DNA from: Hetaerina americana
Taxonomy: Eukaryota; Arthropoda; Insecta; Odonata; Calopterygidae
Assembly (NCBI GenBank): GCA_022747635.1
Contig: JAKTNV010000651.1
Coordinates: forward strand, 23,075 to 87,074
Length of the DNA stretch: 64,000 bases
Direction of reading: 5' to 3'
The translations under genes were made by a program, and so were the position numbers. The notes beneath the pieces are model-generated. The model saw only the letters and a list, made by a program, of their open reading frames with translations. It had not been told where the DNA came from and searched no databases. The stretch's first letter is position 1. Every line of letters starts with the position of its first letter. This document shows, in pieces, positions 19,839 through 28,119 of the stretch.

Positions 19839-20282
19839 ATGGCATCGGTGGTGGACCGATATTACAGTTATTATGCGAAGCAGGTGGGGGGAGAGATTGG
19901 GCCATTGTATAGAGCTTCGTACAGGGTACAAAAGGGACGAGGTATTGGAAGTTTTCTCGCAGGTCTGTGGCGTTTTGCTAAGCCATTACTATTCAGCGGA
20001 CTGAAAAGTGTGGGTAAGGAAGCAGCGAGTGCGGGAGCGGCGGCACTCGCGGACCTTGGGACTAAACCGGTAAAGGATATACTGCGCAGTAGAATAAACG
20101 AGGCGGGGCAGAACTTGAAACGCAAGGCCGAGGATAAGTTGAAAGGTATGACTGGTGGACGATTGAGGTTCGTGAAACGTCCAAGGCTAAATAAAATAAA
20201 ACCCGTTGGTGGTAAGAAAAAACAGCATTCGAGTACAAGGCGGAAACGAGGAAAGGTCGCGCTGAGTGATATTTTTTCATAA
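19839..20282 (+). CDS. Basic virion protein, adenovirus pVI-like candidate (147 aa)
   Basis: The N-terminal Y-Y-S-Y-Y-A-K-Q-V-G-G is followed by Y-R-V-Q-K-G-R-G-I-G-S-F-L-A-G-L-W-R near residue 30, then an amphipathic helix, an Ala/Gly-rich stretch near 63-72 and a very basic C-terminus with K-R-K and R-R-K-R-G clusters. This Q-x-G-G/G-I-G-S-F-L arrangement is typical of a small Polinton protein beside the major capsid gene. Likeness to adenovirus protein VI (membrane-lytic, processed by the protease) is inference. It starts 29 bp after the preceding gene; the stop overlaps the next ATG by one base. Confidence 0.7.
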   Translation: MASVVDRYYSYYAKQVGGEIGPLYRASYRVQKGRGIGSFLAGLWRFAKPLLFSGLKSVGKEAASAGAAALADLGTKPVKDILRSRINEAGQNLKRKAEDKLKGMTGGRLRFVKRPRLNKIKPVGGKKKQHSSTRRKRGKVALSDIFS

Positions 20283-21571
20283 TGAGTGAGCACATGCTGA
20301 GTTCGCTGGACATATTCCAACCCAATCCTCCGATACAGACGAACATTCTCTCGAAGCGACTTGTATCATATAAACCCATCTCTTCGTTGGATAATAGATC
20401 CGTTATCGAATTTCTAATAAAAGATTCTGGAGATGCGTACAAGGACTTGAATAGCGTTTATCTGAGACTTAAAGTGAAACTCTGTAAAAAGAATTTAACT
20501 GACTTTACCGATAGTGATACCAATCAGCCGGGAGTCGTCAACAATCTTCTCCATTCTCTCTTTGAACAGTGTAATGTATATTTCAATGGAACTCTTGTCA
20601 CACCATCCGAGGATAATTACCACTATAGGAGCTTTTTCGAAAACGCGTTAAACTATGGGGTCGATGCGAGCAGAACGCACCTGCGTAATGTAGGCTGGGA
20701 ATTAGATACGGGAAATGATATCGATAAGACGGATTCTTCCAATGCAGGGTACACGAAACGAAAATCATGGTTCAAGAATAGCACCGAGGTGGAACTATTT
20801 GGTAAATTGCACGTGGACGTGTTCAATCAGTCGCAACTATTGCTGGATCGAGTCGATGTTGGAATTAGGTTGATGCTTGCACCTCCCTCCTTCTATCTCA
20901 TGGAGGGAGAAGAAGGAGTCTTGAAAATTCTCGACGCTACTCTTTCCGTGCAACAGTTTGAAATCAATCCGTCCATATTGGTGGCGCATAGTAAAATATT
21001 ACAAAGTGGGAAAAATGCGAAATATCATTACAAAAGAACTGAACTAAAGACTTTTACTATACCTGCCGGAGGTCGAACCTTGAATATCGATAATGCTATT
21101 GTTGGACGGATACCTAACACAATCGTTTTTGCAATGGTAGATAATGAATCATATGCGGGCAGTGTGATGAGGAATCCGTTCGCCTTATCTCATTATTCAT
21201 TGGAGAATTTTTCAATGTTTGTAAACGGTGTTCAGATTCCTTCGGAAGGTTTGGAGTGTAATTTCTACGGGAAAAAATATTGGGCACGTGCGTACGATAC
21301 ATTATTTTCGGGTACTGGAATAAAGCACGCTGACAGAGGTAATCAAATCACGTACGACATGTTCGGACACGGTTATTTCATGCTAGTCTTTGATCTAACC
21401 CCCGACAATTCTGGGAATGAGGATCATATAAGTTTAGGAGACAGAGGTGTGGTGAGAATAGAGGCTAAATTCGAGCGAGAGTTGACAAAAACAGTCACGT
21501 GTCTGCTTTTTGCTGAGTATGACGCTACATTGGAAATAGATAAAGACAGGAACATTATCGCAAACTTTTAG
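20282..21571 (+). CDS. Major capsid protein candidate, hexon-like double jelly-roll (429 aa)
   Basis: Belongs to the family found in many invertebrate genomes as F54H12.2-like proteins and placed as the hexon-like major capsid protein of Polintons and adintoviruses (from memory of the family). The opening P-N-P-P-I-Q-T-N-I, Y-K-P-I-S and the Y-L-R-L-K-V-K-L strand near residue 60 are typical, followed by long beta-rich segments to the end. Its length is close to that of compact double jelly-roll capsid proteins. The start codon overlaps the upstream stop (TAATG), and the protease gene begins 3 bp after its stop. Confidence 0.75.
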   Translation: MSEHMLSSLDIFQPNPPIQTNILSKRLVSYKPISSLDNRSVIEFLIKDSGDAYKDLNSVYLRLKVKLCKKNLTDFTDSDTNQPGVVNNLLHSLFEQCNVYFNGTLVTPSEDNYHYRSFFENALNYGVDASRTHLRNVGWELDTGNDIDKTDSSNAGYTKRKSWFKNSTEVELFGKLHVDVFNQSQLLLDRVDVGIRLMLAPPSFYLMEGEEGVLKILDATLSVQQFEINPSILVAHSKILQSGKNAKYHYKRTELKTFTIPAGGRTLNIDNAIVGRIPNTIVFAMVDNESYAGSVMRNPFALSHYSLENFSMFVNGVQIPSEGLECNFYGKKYWARAYDTLFSGTGIKHADRGNQITYDMFGHGYFMLVFDLTPDNSGNEDHISLGDRGVVRIEAKFERELTKTVTCLLFAEYDATLEIDKDRNIIANF

Positions 21572-21573
21572 TC

Positions 21574-22071
21574 ATGGATAGCGTGCAGATAGATACGTTA
21601 TTAAGACAATTTAAAATATTCCGCGGAGTCTATGCATCTGATAGGTTACCAAAATCACCTCAAAATGGAGTTTACATAGTTAATTTAGATCCTTCTAATT
21701 TACCTGGTTCTCACTGGGTGGGGATATACTTGGACAATCATTCAGCCGAGTATTTTGATTCTTATGGTCTGCCTCCCTTCGTAGCGAACGTACGCCAATT
21801 TTTAAAACCATTCACAGTCACTCAAAATCGTGTACAAATTCAAAGCTTTCATTCGGATATTTGCGGTGAATACTGCTGTCTCTATACCGCGAGTAAATCT
21901 TTAGGACAAAAACTACACAAATTCCTCAACCAATTCCACCAAACCATCCCCCATCTCAACGACTGCCGAGCCTTGAAGCTGTTCCGTCTAACCTTCAACC
22001 AACTACGACGCGTCAGATGTCACCCTAGAGCTCAACGGTGCTGTTCCAGAATAAATAGGACGAATTGGTGA
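21574..22071 (+). CDS. Adenain-like cysteine protease (165 aa)
   Basis: Predicted maturation protease that trims capsid and core proteins. The adenovirus-protease catalytic order is visible: His47 in S-H-W-V-G-I-Y, Asp62 in Y-F-D-S-Y-G, Gln90 in I-Q-S-F, and Cys97 in D-I-C-G-E-Y-C, with Gln seven residues before Cys as in adenain. After about residue 110 the C-terminus is basic and shows no family pattern I recognise. It is somewhat shorter than many relatives but complete through the catalytic core. Confidence 0.92.
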   Translation: MDSVQIDTLLRQFKIFRGVYASDRLPKSPQNGVYIVNLDPSNLPGSHWVGIYLDNHSAEYFDSYGLPPFVANVRQFLKPFTVTQNRVQIQSFHSDICGEYCCLYTASKSLGQKLHKFLNQFHQTIPHLNDCRALKLFRLTFNQLRRVRCHPRAQRCCSRINRTNW

Positions 22072-22105
22072 GGAAAACATCCATTGCGGAAGAGAAAGCC
22101 AAAGG

Positions 22106-22630
22106 ATGCAGATCATCGTGGCCGTGTGCTTTTCAAAGGGGGGAGTTACGGAGATGGCAGCCGTCGATTTGGATAGCAATCGTCTCTTCTGGGGCAGCTT
22201 TCGTCGTCACGGAAAGCTCACAGCTGGAGGAAAGAAGCTTCGATTTCAAGATCCACTGCATTGCAACGAGGAGACCTCGTTTGAGCACGGCTTCATCTCA
22301 CACATCGAGTTGGCCCCAGCTTTGGAAGCCATCATAGAGGGGGTCACGGGGCTTTACGCATTTAGCGAGGCAGAGTGCGAATTTCTCTCTGATCTCACGG
22401 GGCGCACGTTCATTTGCATGGAAAAGGAGCTGGCCTGCCCCCATCCCGAGAAATGTACCTTCCCCTCATTTTCCTGCCTGAATCCCTGTCATAAATTGCG
22501 CAGTAGCGTTTGTGCCCTCAGAAACGCGCACTCTCTGGCGCAGTGGTTCCAATACAACCGCCTCAAGGCTGAGGTTGAGCCCTGCCCAGATGACTGTTCC
22601 CCATCCCCTCTTCCATCGCCGATCTCTTAA
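22106..22630 (+). CDS. Cys/His-rich protein, first of two divergent paralogues (174 aa)
   Basis: Function not recognised. From residue 111 it shows C-P-H-P-E-K-C, C124, C128-H129, then C136-A-L-R-N and L-A-Q-W near 144-147. The gene at 23379-23849 has the same series (C-P, C, H, C-A-x-K-N, L-A-x-W) at nearly the same positions. An H-G and acidic residues upstream also line up, so the two look like full-length paralogues. The C-terminal tail is Pro/Ser-rich. The conserved Cys/His set suggests metal binding or a nuclease-like fold; neither is shown. An earlier overlapping frame at 22065 is a shadow. Confidence 0.7.
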   Translation: MQIIVAVCFSKGGVTEMAAVDLDSNRLFWGSFRRHGKLTAGGKKLRFQDPLHCNEETSFEHGFISHIELAPALEAIIEGVTGLYAFSEAECEFLSDLTGRTFICMEKELACPHPEKCTFPSFSCLNPCHKLRSSVCALRNAHSLAQWFQYNRLKAEVEPCPDDCSPSPLPSPIS

Positions 22631-22662
22631 GCAATTTTAATACACGCTAGACTTCAGTCGTG

Positions 22663-23238
22663 ATGCAGCCGTCAGTGGATGCGGTTCTCCAGTCACCACC
22701 GGTGAAGAGAAAGAGACCTGCTGGACATTCGACTTGCTCTCCGCCTCGACTTTTGAACAATTTACTTCTTCAAACGGTGTATTATTTGAATGAGGCAAAG
22801 ACAAAGAGCGTGTGCATTGGTTACGGAAGTGACTTTGAATCAGTGGTTCAATTTAACGGTAAAAAAAGTGTAACATTTTCACAAAGTGAATGGGAAAGCA
22901 TCTCGAATTCGATAGAGACTGTAAACGTGTACTTTTATAGGGGAGAAAAAGGTGTGTTAACGTCACCCTGCTTGGCATATGCAAATTACTTTGGGAAGAG
23001 ACATTTGGTTTTGAAAAGCAATTTAACGAAAAACACCGTCAACTTGAATGGTGATGAGTGGGGGGCTCTAATACAACTCTTCAAACTGATAAATCTATTT
23101 CTTCAGAGGCTTTTGGATAGTCGTCAAAAAATAAAACAGTTTCTCGCGAATAAATTAGCAAATAATATTGCAAATTGTGATATACAGAGGCTTGAATTGG
23201 AGAAGGTACTCATTGCGTATGATTCGGCTGATGACTAA
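22663..23238 (+). CDS. PC4-like protein with an internal duplication (191 aa)
   Basis: I chose ATG 22663; a GTG three bases upstream is in frame, and a possible acceptor (CTTCAG) ends just before. A K-R-K-R-P cluster at 15-19 could be a nuclear signal. Two units of ~45 residues repeat: about 50-92 with S-V-T-F-S-Q-S-E-W, and about 102-148 with T-V-N-L-N-G-D-E-W. Each is followed by a helix. This strand-strand-(N/S)-x-E-W-helix layout resembles the PC4 single-strand DNA-binding fold, so a replication or transcription cofactor is possible. The fold assignment is inference; the duplication is seen directly. Confidence 0.65.
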   Translation: MQPSVDAVLQSPPVKRKRPAGHSTCSPPRLLNNLLLQTVYYLNEAKTKSVCIGYGSDFESVVQFNGKKSVTFSQSEWESISNSIETVNVYFYRGEKGVLTSPCLAYANYFGKRHLVLKSNLTKNTVNLNGDEWGALIQLFKLINLFLQRLLDSRQKIKQFLANKLANNIANCDIQRLELEKVLIAYDSADD

Positions 23239-23378
23239 AAGTATTTGGCTTCCTGTATGTGAATGTAAGACTTTTTAACCTCTGGCACGAATGAAAGTTC
23301 TGTAAGTTAAAAGGTCTTGATGTAAGTTCAACCCCTGGCATTGGGTGTAAAAACCTTGTAAGTTGGACATACATCGCG

Positions 23379-23849
23379 ATGAGTGCCATTATCGAATTTC
23401 AAGGATTTATGACCAGCGATGGAAAATTTATTGTCAAGGAATTGGCAATAATCGCTGTCCAGAACAAATGTTGTAATACGTGGCTATTTAAATCGCCGGC
23501 GAGAATTCTTTATACTAAAGAGGCGACTTGGCTGCGTAACAATTATCACGGCTTGACGGAATATTCTGGAGACGTGGATTATTCTGATTTGGAGAGTGTA
23601 TTATCCAATTATACGAGGCCATATAAATATTTATATACCAAGGGTGTACAAAAGGCATCTTTCTTAAACGGTCTTCTTCCCGAGGGAATTTGTGTTGCTA
23701 ATCTCGAACTGTACGGCTGTCCCTCGCTCAAGAAATTAACTACACATGAGGGATGCTTATTACCTGCACACCAGAATACCACACAATGTGCAAGAAAAAA
23801 CTGTTTCAAGTTGGCTGAATGGTGTATTCAAAATAAAATTTGTAAATAA
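23379..23849 (+). CDS. Cys/His-rich protein, second of two divergent paralogues (156 aa)
   Basis: The N-terminal I-I-E-F-Q-G-F and F-I-V-K-E-L-A-I strands are followed by Y-H-G near residue 56, acidic D-V-D-Y-S-D and Y-G-C-P-S-L at 112-117, then C126, H131, C137-A-R-K-N and L-A-E-W near 145-148. Proteins with this outline occur widely in arthropod mobile elements. An RNase H-like or exonuclease-like fold is possible from the strand pattern, but I cannot assign catalytic residues. It is paralogous to the gene at 22106-22630. A poly(A) signal follows at 23909, so it ends the rightward unit. Confidence 0.75.
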   Translation: MSAIIEFQGFMTSDGKFIVKELAIIAVQNKCCNTWLFKSPARILYTKEATWLRNNYHGLTEYSGDVDYSDLESVLSNYTRPYKYLYTKGVQKASFLNGLLPEGICVANLELYGCPSLKKLTTHEGCLLPAHQNTTQCARKNCFKLAEWCIQNKICK

Positions 23850-23908
23850 AAAATGTAAAAATTATTATTGTTGTAATGAAAACCAGTAAAAAAATGTATG
23901 TATGCTTT

Positions 23909-23914
23909 AATAAA
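23909..23914 (+). terminator. Poly(A) signal of the rightward unit
   Basis: AATAAA, 60 bp after the last plus-strand stop, followed by a T/G-rich stretch. Confidence 0.7.
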
Positions 23915-23998
23915 TTATGTAAAACCCGTATCCGTGTTTTATTTCTAACCTTATATCCCATAAAATGAGTAATAAAAAACAATGTTCAATAATAAACT

Positions 23999-24004
23999 TT
24001 TATT
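23999..24004 (-). terminator. Poly(A) signal of the minus-strand gene
   Basis: AATAAA on the minus strand immediately after the stop at 24009, facing the plus-strand poly(A) signal. The two units are convergent with almost no spacer. Confidence 0.65.
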
Positions 24005-24008
24005 TACT

Positions 24009-24602
24009 TTAATATACAAACATTTCATCTTCAAATTTGAGTACAAATTTGATCACTCTCAGACGGGTGCCTCGGATATGGTCCGTGGTACAGTATCGCA
24101 CTTTCGATTCTTTATGGTCCGTGTAGCAAACTGGCTTCACTCCGTCAACTTCCACGCGATCTCCTTTGCTAACAAATTGCGATCCACCGTCAAACTCAGT
24201 TCTTCCTCGACGCTCTAGAACATATCCTCCATTTACTCTCGATTGCGGGCGATGTGCTTCGTACACGTCCAGCCAAATGAAGGGAAGCTGCTCCTCGGCC
24301 TTTAGACGCTTCTCAGGATCGGAGATGTCAGATGCCTGGGTGATGTTGAATCTCACGACTCTCCCACTTCCATCTTGAAAGCCGGAAAATTTCACTTTTT
24401 GCCCGACGACATCAAACTCACGGTTCTGGTGTCGGAACACACAGTAGTACGTAGTTAGGAAAGAAACTGATAGCATAAAATCGGTATTTTCAATTCTTTC
24501 TCTCGGGATGCATATTGAGTACGCATCCTCATCTTCTATTCGCTCCATGCGCAGATATGCGTCACCCAAGCGAGCACATAAAAAGTCAATTTTCACGCTC
24601 AT
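24009..24602 (-). CDS. Unrecognised right-end gene (197 aa)
   Basis: A complete open frame from ATG 24602 with its own promoter (TATATAA on the minus strand at 24640-24646, about 40 bp before the ATG) and its own poly(A) signal. The product is mixed charged with many predicted strands. Notable stretches are D-E-D-A-Y near residue 24, F-S-G-F-Q-D-G-S-G near 72, and a W-L-D-V-Y segment near 110. No signal peptide, membrane segment or known motif was seen. Position next to the TIR and an independent promoter suggest an early or accessory function, possibly host interaction; that is only contextual. Confidence 0.75.
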   Translation of the reverse strand: MSVKIDFLCARLGDAYLRMERIEDEDAYSICIPRERIENTDFMLSVSFLTTYYCVFRHQNREFDVVGQKVKFSGFQDGSGRVVRFNITQASDISDPEKRLKAEEQLPFIWLDVYEAHRPQSRVNGGYVLERRGRTEFDGGSQFVSKGDRVEVDGVKPVCYTDHKESKVRYCTTDHIRGTRLRVIKFVLKFEDEMFVY

Positions 24603-24639
24603 GTTGACGGAGAATGAGCTTCTTTTCGGAAGAGGTTAG

Positions 24640-24646
24640 TTATATA
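24640..24646 (-). promoter_or_regulatory. TATA box of the right-end gene
   Basis: TATATAAC on the minus strand, leaving room for a very short 5' leader before ATG 24602. Confidence 0.5.
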
Positions 24647-24980
24647 CATAAGTGGGAGGAGGAGTCACGTTGCAACCTCACTTGTTAAGATCTTGGTAAC
24701 TGCCAATGGGATATGGCAGCACTAGGGTAGTAGATACGAGAAGCCGTTCCTGAAACACGCCATCTTGGATTTTCTAGAAGGCGGGTCCTATACCGGATGC
24801 TGGGATGGTTATCGATAGGACAGAGGTGATGGCCTGTGTCCTATGTTTTTATCTGCCAATTCTATTTTACAGCACTAGGGTATTTGATAGGAAATTAACG
24901 AGATAATTGATGAAATCTATATATTGTTCAATTTAAAGGGGACACTTTAAGGCATTTATCTGAAGATTAATTGCCTCCCT
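24647..24980. other. Noncoding right-end spacer of the Polinton
   Basis: Contains two similar CAGCACTAGGGTA-type blocks (near 24716 and 24872) and GGCCTGTGTCCTA-like text. No coding signal was seen. Confidence 0.5.
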
Positions 24981-25382
24981 TTTCACTTGGCACCGTTTGT
25001 TGTACTCTTCAATCGATAGTTCTGGAGATATAAGAGGCGATGGCCTTGGGTCATGATTTTTCCTGCATGGGTTGGGTTGACGTTGTACAACTAGATTGCA
25101 TATGAAGGAAAAATGCTCCCTCCCCCCTCTTTCACGTGACGTTATTTGTTTTTCTCTACGACCGATAGTTGTTGATGTATCCGGGTTTGAGTTTCAAGGT
25201 GAAACTTGCGCCAGGATGATTTTTCCTGCGTGGGTTGGGTTGACGTGATGCAATTATATTGCCTGTGAAGGACAAATGCCCCCCTCTTTCACGTGACGTC
25301 ATTTGTTTTTCTCTGCGACCGATAGTTCCGGGTTGGAATGTCAAGGTCAAACCTGCGCCAGGACAAACATTTTCCCCCTACT
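24981..25382 (-). repeat. Right terminal inverted repeat (~402 bp)
   Basis: The inverse of 8297-8699 with very few differences (for example TTGTACAACG against TTGTATAACG). It ends CCCCCTACT at 25382 and carries the same subrepeats and CRE/E-box motifs. Confidence 0.95.
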
Positions 25383-25388
25383 CATATA
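25383..25388. repeat. Right target site duplication, CATATA
   Basis: Matches 8291-8296 exactly. The following host bases match the empty site in the right arm. Confidence 0.95.
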
Positions 25389-25652
25389 TATGTACATAGG
25401 AGGGTATAAATGAATATCAAGAGAGGAAACAATATAAATCTTCGGAATGAGATCTCATTAATGATCTTGTTCATTTACTGAAGTAAATTGCATCTTTCTT
25501 TCGGAGGAAGAGCTTTGGGAAGAAGTAAGGGTATCCAACTGTGAGGTCACTACATCCCTATCAAAGATAGATCGTCTCTTAAGCATCTTAGCTGATTCCT
25601 AGATTTTCCCTGTTCTGTTGACCCTTATCATTTCATATACCAATGGTTGCCA

Positions 25653-25812
<160 letters not shown>

Positions 25813-26298
25813 TATATTTTCTCATCTAATAAATGAAAAGACGGTATTTTATCGTATTGAAACAACTTTATTCTTTCTTTAAAGTATTCTCCAATGATAA
25901 TCAGTACAATATTGCATTTCACCCTTAGCAATTTTCGTTTAAAACTTCCACCTAATTCAATCGAGTTGCCTCCAATAAAAAAAGCATGTTTTTTCATCAG
26001 AAATCAACAATGGCTTCTTCATTTGCCCCAAAAACTTTGGCAACGCAATTTTAACTTGATATATTGGATTGTATAAAGGCTTTTCAATTGTTACTAAACG
26101 AGTGATGTACGGAGGATGGACGGACCAAATCAATTCTAAGACGGTTTCAGACCAGTCAACAACAATAGGACGTAGTTTAGCTGTTTCGATCACCGATCTG
26201 TGAGAGTTTGCCCTAATTGTCATCCTGGATTGGAGAACGATCCTCCGTTTCCTTTTAGTTTATTCCTGTATTCCACCAACGAGCTCTTCTGTTGGCAA

Positions 26299-26890
26299 AC
26301 GGATGCTCCTGTACCATTCAGAATACAGGTTTTGACTTTGCCCTAATGTTTCTCTCAACGTCCAGTTCGTATTCTGGGAGAAAATAAGCCAGTCATTTGC
26401 TTCAATGTGCTTTTGTACATTATAGTCACCTTGGTGGGATTTGGCTGGTCTTGGAAGACCCATAAAATGGATTTCTGTCTTATTTCGATCTCATACACAT
26501 TTATATGTAAGACTCGCCAAAACCAGTGTATTTAGATGTTATACAGAGCTTTCGATGAGGATTTCGATTATGAATCAATAACCTTGATAACGAATCCATT
26601 TTTTTAAAATTTATTATCACGGAACAAGAAATAAATGCGTAATGATCGAATAATATTTATCTGATGTTATAAGTACCATTCGATGTAAATTTAATGAGGA
26701 AGGGTGTTAATATCTTTAAATGAAAGATTATCGGATAAATATTTAATTTTGAATTTGGAAAACTAATTATTATAGGACCAATAAGTCAATAAATCAACGG
26801 CGAACGATTCCTGCAGTTGAACTACAATGCGTCGGGAAATAATAAATGAAATGAATCCGTAAATCAGCGCCGTTTCGCATATAAATATAA
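26299..26890. other. Noncoding mixed repeat sequence
   Basis: The first ~80 bp continue repeat beta (compare 54090-54170). 26778-26880 matches the CGGCGAACGAT...GCGCCGTTTCGC module also seen near 4840 and 27960. No gene was recognised. Confidence 0.6.
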
Positions 26891-27275
26891 ATGAAAATGA
26901 AAATGAAAATGAAAATGAAAATGAAAATGAAAATGAAAATGAAAATGAAAATGAAAATGAAAATGAAAATGAAAATGAAAATGAAAATGAAAATGAAAAT
27001 GAAAATGAAAATGAAAATGAAAATGAAAATGAAAATGAAAATGAAAATGAAAATGAAAATGAAAATGAAAATGAAAATGAAAATGAAAATGAAAATGAAA
27101 ATGAAAATGAAAATGAAAATGAAAATGAAAATGAAAATGAAAATGAAAATGAAAATGAAAATGAAAATGAAAATGAAAATGAAAATGAAAAAATGAAAAA
27201 ATGAAAAAATGAAAAAATGAAAAAATGAAAAAATGAAAAAATGAAAAAATGAAAAAATGAAAAAATGAAAAAATG
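26891..27275. repeat. Hexamer (ATGAAA)n turning into octamer (ATGAAAAA)n
   Basis: About 49 copies of the six-base unit fill 26891-27186, and about 11 copies of an eight-base unit with two extra A follow to 27275. Open frames of repeating M-K or F-I dipeptides here are artefacts. Confidence 0.97.
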
Positions 27276-27660
27276 ATTTAATCGAATGATTTACTACTCT
27301 CAATTAACCAATGAAAAGTTCCAATTCCCCCACCCCTGCCTAATTCACTTCAAGTGTGTCTTTCTAAATTGAAACAAGTCTAACATATGTGAATCCTTGG
27401 TCTTGATTGTTGTTCATTGTCGACAATAAAACCAAAAGAGACCAATGAAGCCCTGTCAAAATCGATAAAAAAAGTGCTTTGTTTAATGTTTTTTTGTTTG
27501 TGGCAAAGAGGACATATATCCATTAATATTGCGTAAAACGGCATTCTTTTGTTGTAAGAATCAATGTTTTGGGCGTTTCTAAAGCTTTTGTTCCACTTTT
27601 AGTCATTTTTATTCCTTTAAATTTACCAATAAAAAGTGCCAATTCCAACCCTGCCCCCTC
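27276..27660 (-). repeat. Isolated satellite monomer (~1.15 units)
   Basis: The same family as the arrays at both window ends, in the orientation of the right array. It is more diverged (for example GACCAATGAAG and a short AT-rich end) but keeps the ATTGTCGACAAT palindrome. It directly abuts the octamer microsatellite on one side and (TA)n on the other. Confidence 0.92.
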
Positions 27661-28088
27661 CCATATATATATATAAGATTCGCCGACACTTGTGTATTTA
27701 TATGTTATCTGCAGGTTGCGATCGACCGCGATTATAATTCACCTAATATCAAATTTATTGATTAAACTTTTAATAAAAAGTAATAGGAAATAAATATGTC
27801 AAAATTGATTTGTTTAATTTTTTATTTGATATCATAAGTAACATTCGATGTTAAAATAATGGCTTTTGGGTTGTTGATATCAAGGCTGGACAATCTATTT
27901 AACTTTGACCTCCAGGTTAAATTGTGAAAACTAATTAATATAGGATTTGTTGGAATAAAAGAAAAGCCGAACATAATCTACGTTAGTACTTAAATACGTC
28001 GGGGAATTATGAATGAATACAGCCCGTATTTAAGCGCCGTATGGCGTATATATATATATATGTAAATATATATATATATACGCGATAT

Positions 28089-28119
<31 letters not shown>

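Larger units (their letters stand above)
8297..25382. mobile_element. Complete Polinton/Maverick (adintovirus-like) element, 17,086 bp
   Basis: The ends are 5'-AGTAGGGGG...CCCCCTACT-3', inside ~400-bp TIRs, flanked by CATATA duplications. It encodes the Polinton core: protein-primed polymerase B, DD(34)E integrase with chromodomain, packaging ATPase, adenain-like protease and two capsid candidates, plus dUTPase and small proteins. The structure is intact end to end. The only clear coding lesion seen is one in-frame stop in the polymerase gene. The right arm of the surrounding inverted repeat preserves the unoccupied insertion site, which independently fixes both boundaries. Structural integrity suggests a fairly recent insertion. 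Whether it can still move or form particles cannot be judged from sequence. Confidence 0.97.

Noticed and set aside
8297..25382. Envelope or fusion glycoprotein of the kind carried by some Mavericks
   Set aside because: No ORF with a signal peptide, ectodomain and membrane anchor was found in the element.
26794..27303. 169-codon F-I-rich frame and 101-codon M-K frame
   Set aside because: Produced by the (ATGAAA)n repeat read on either strand.
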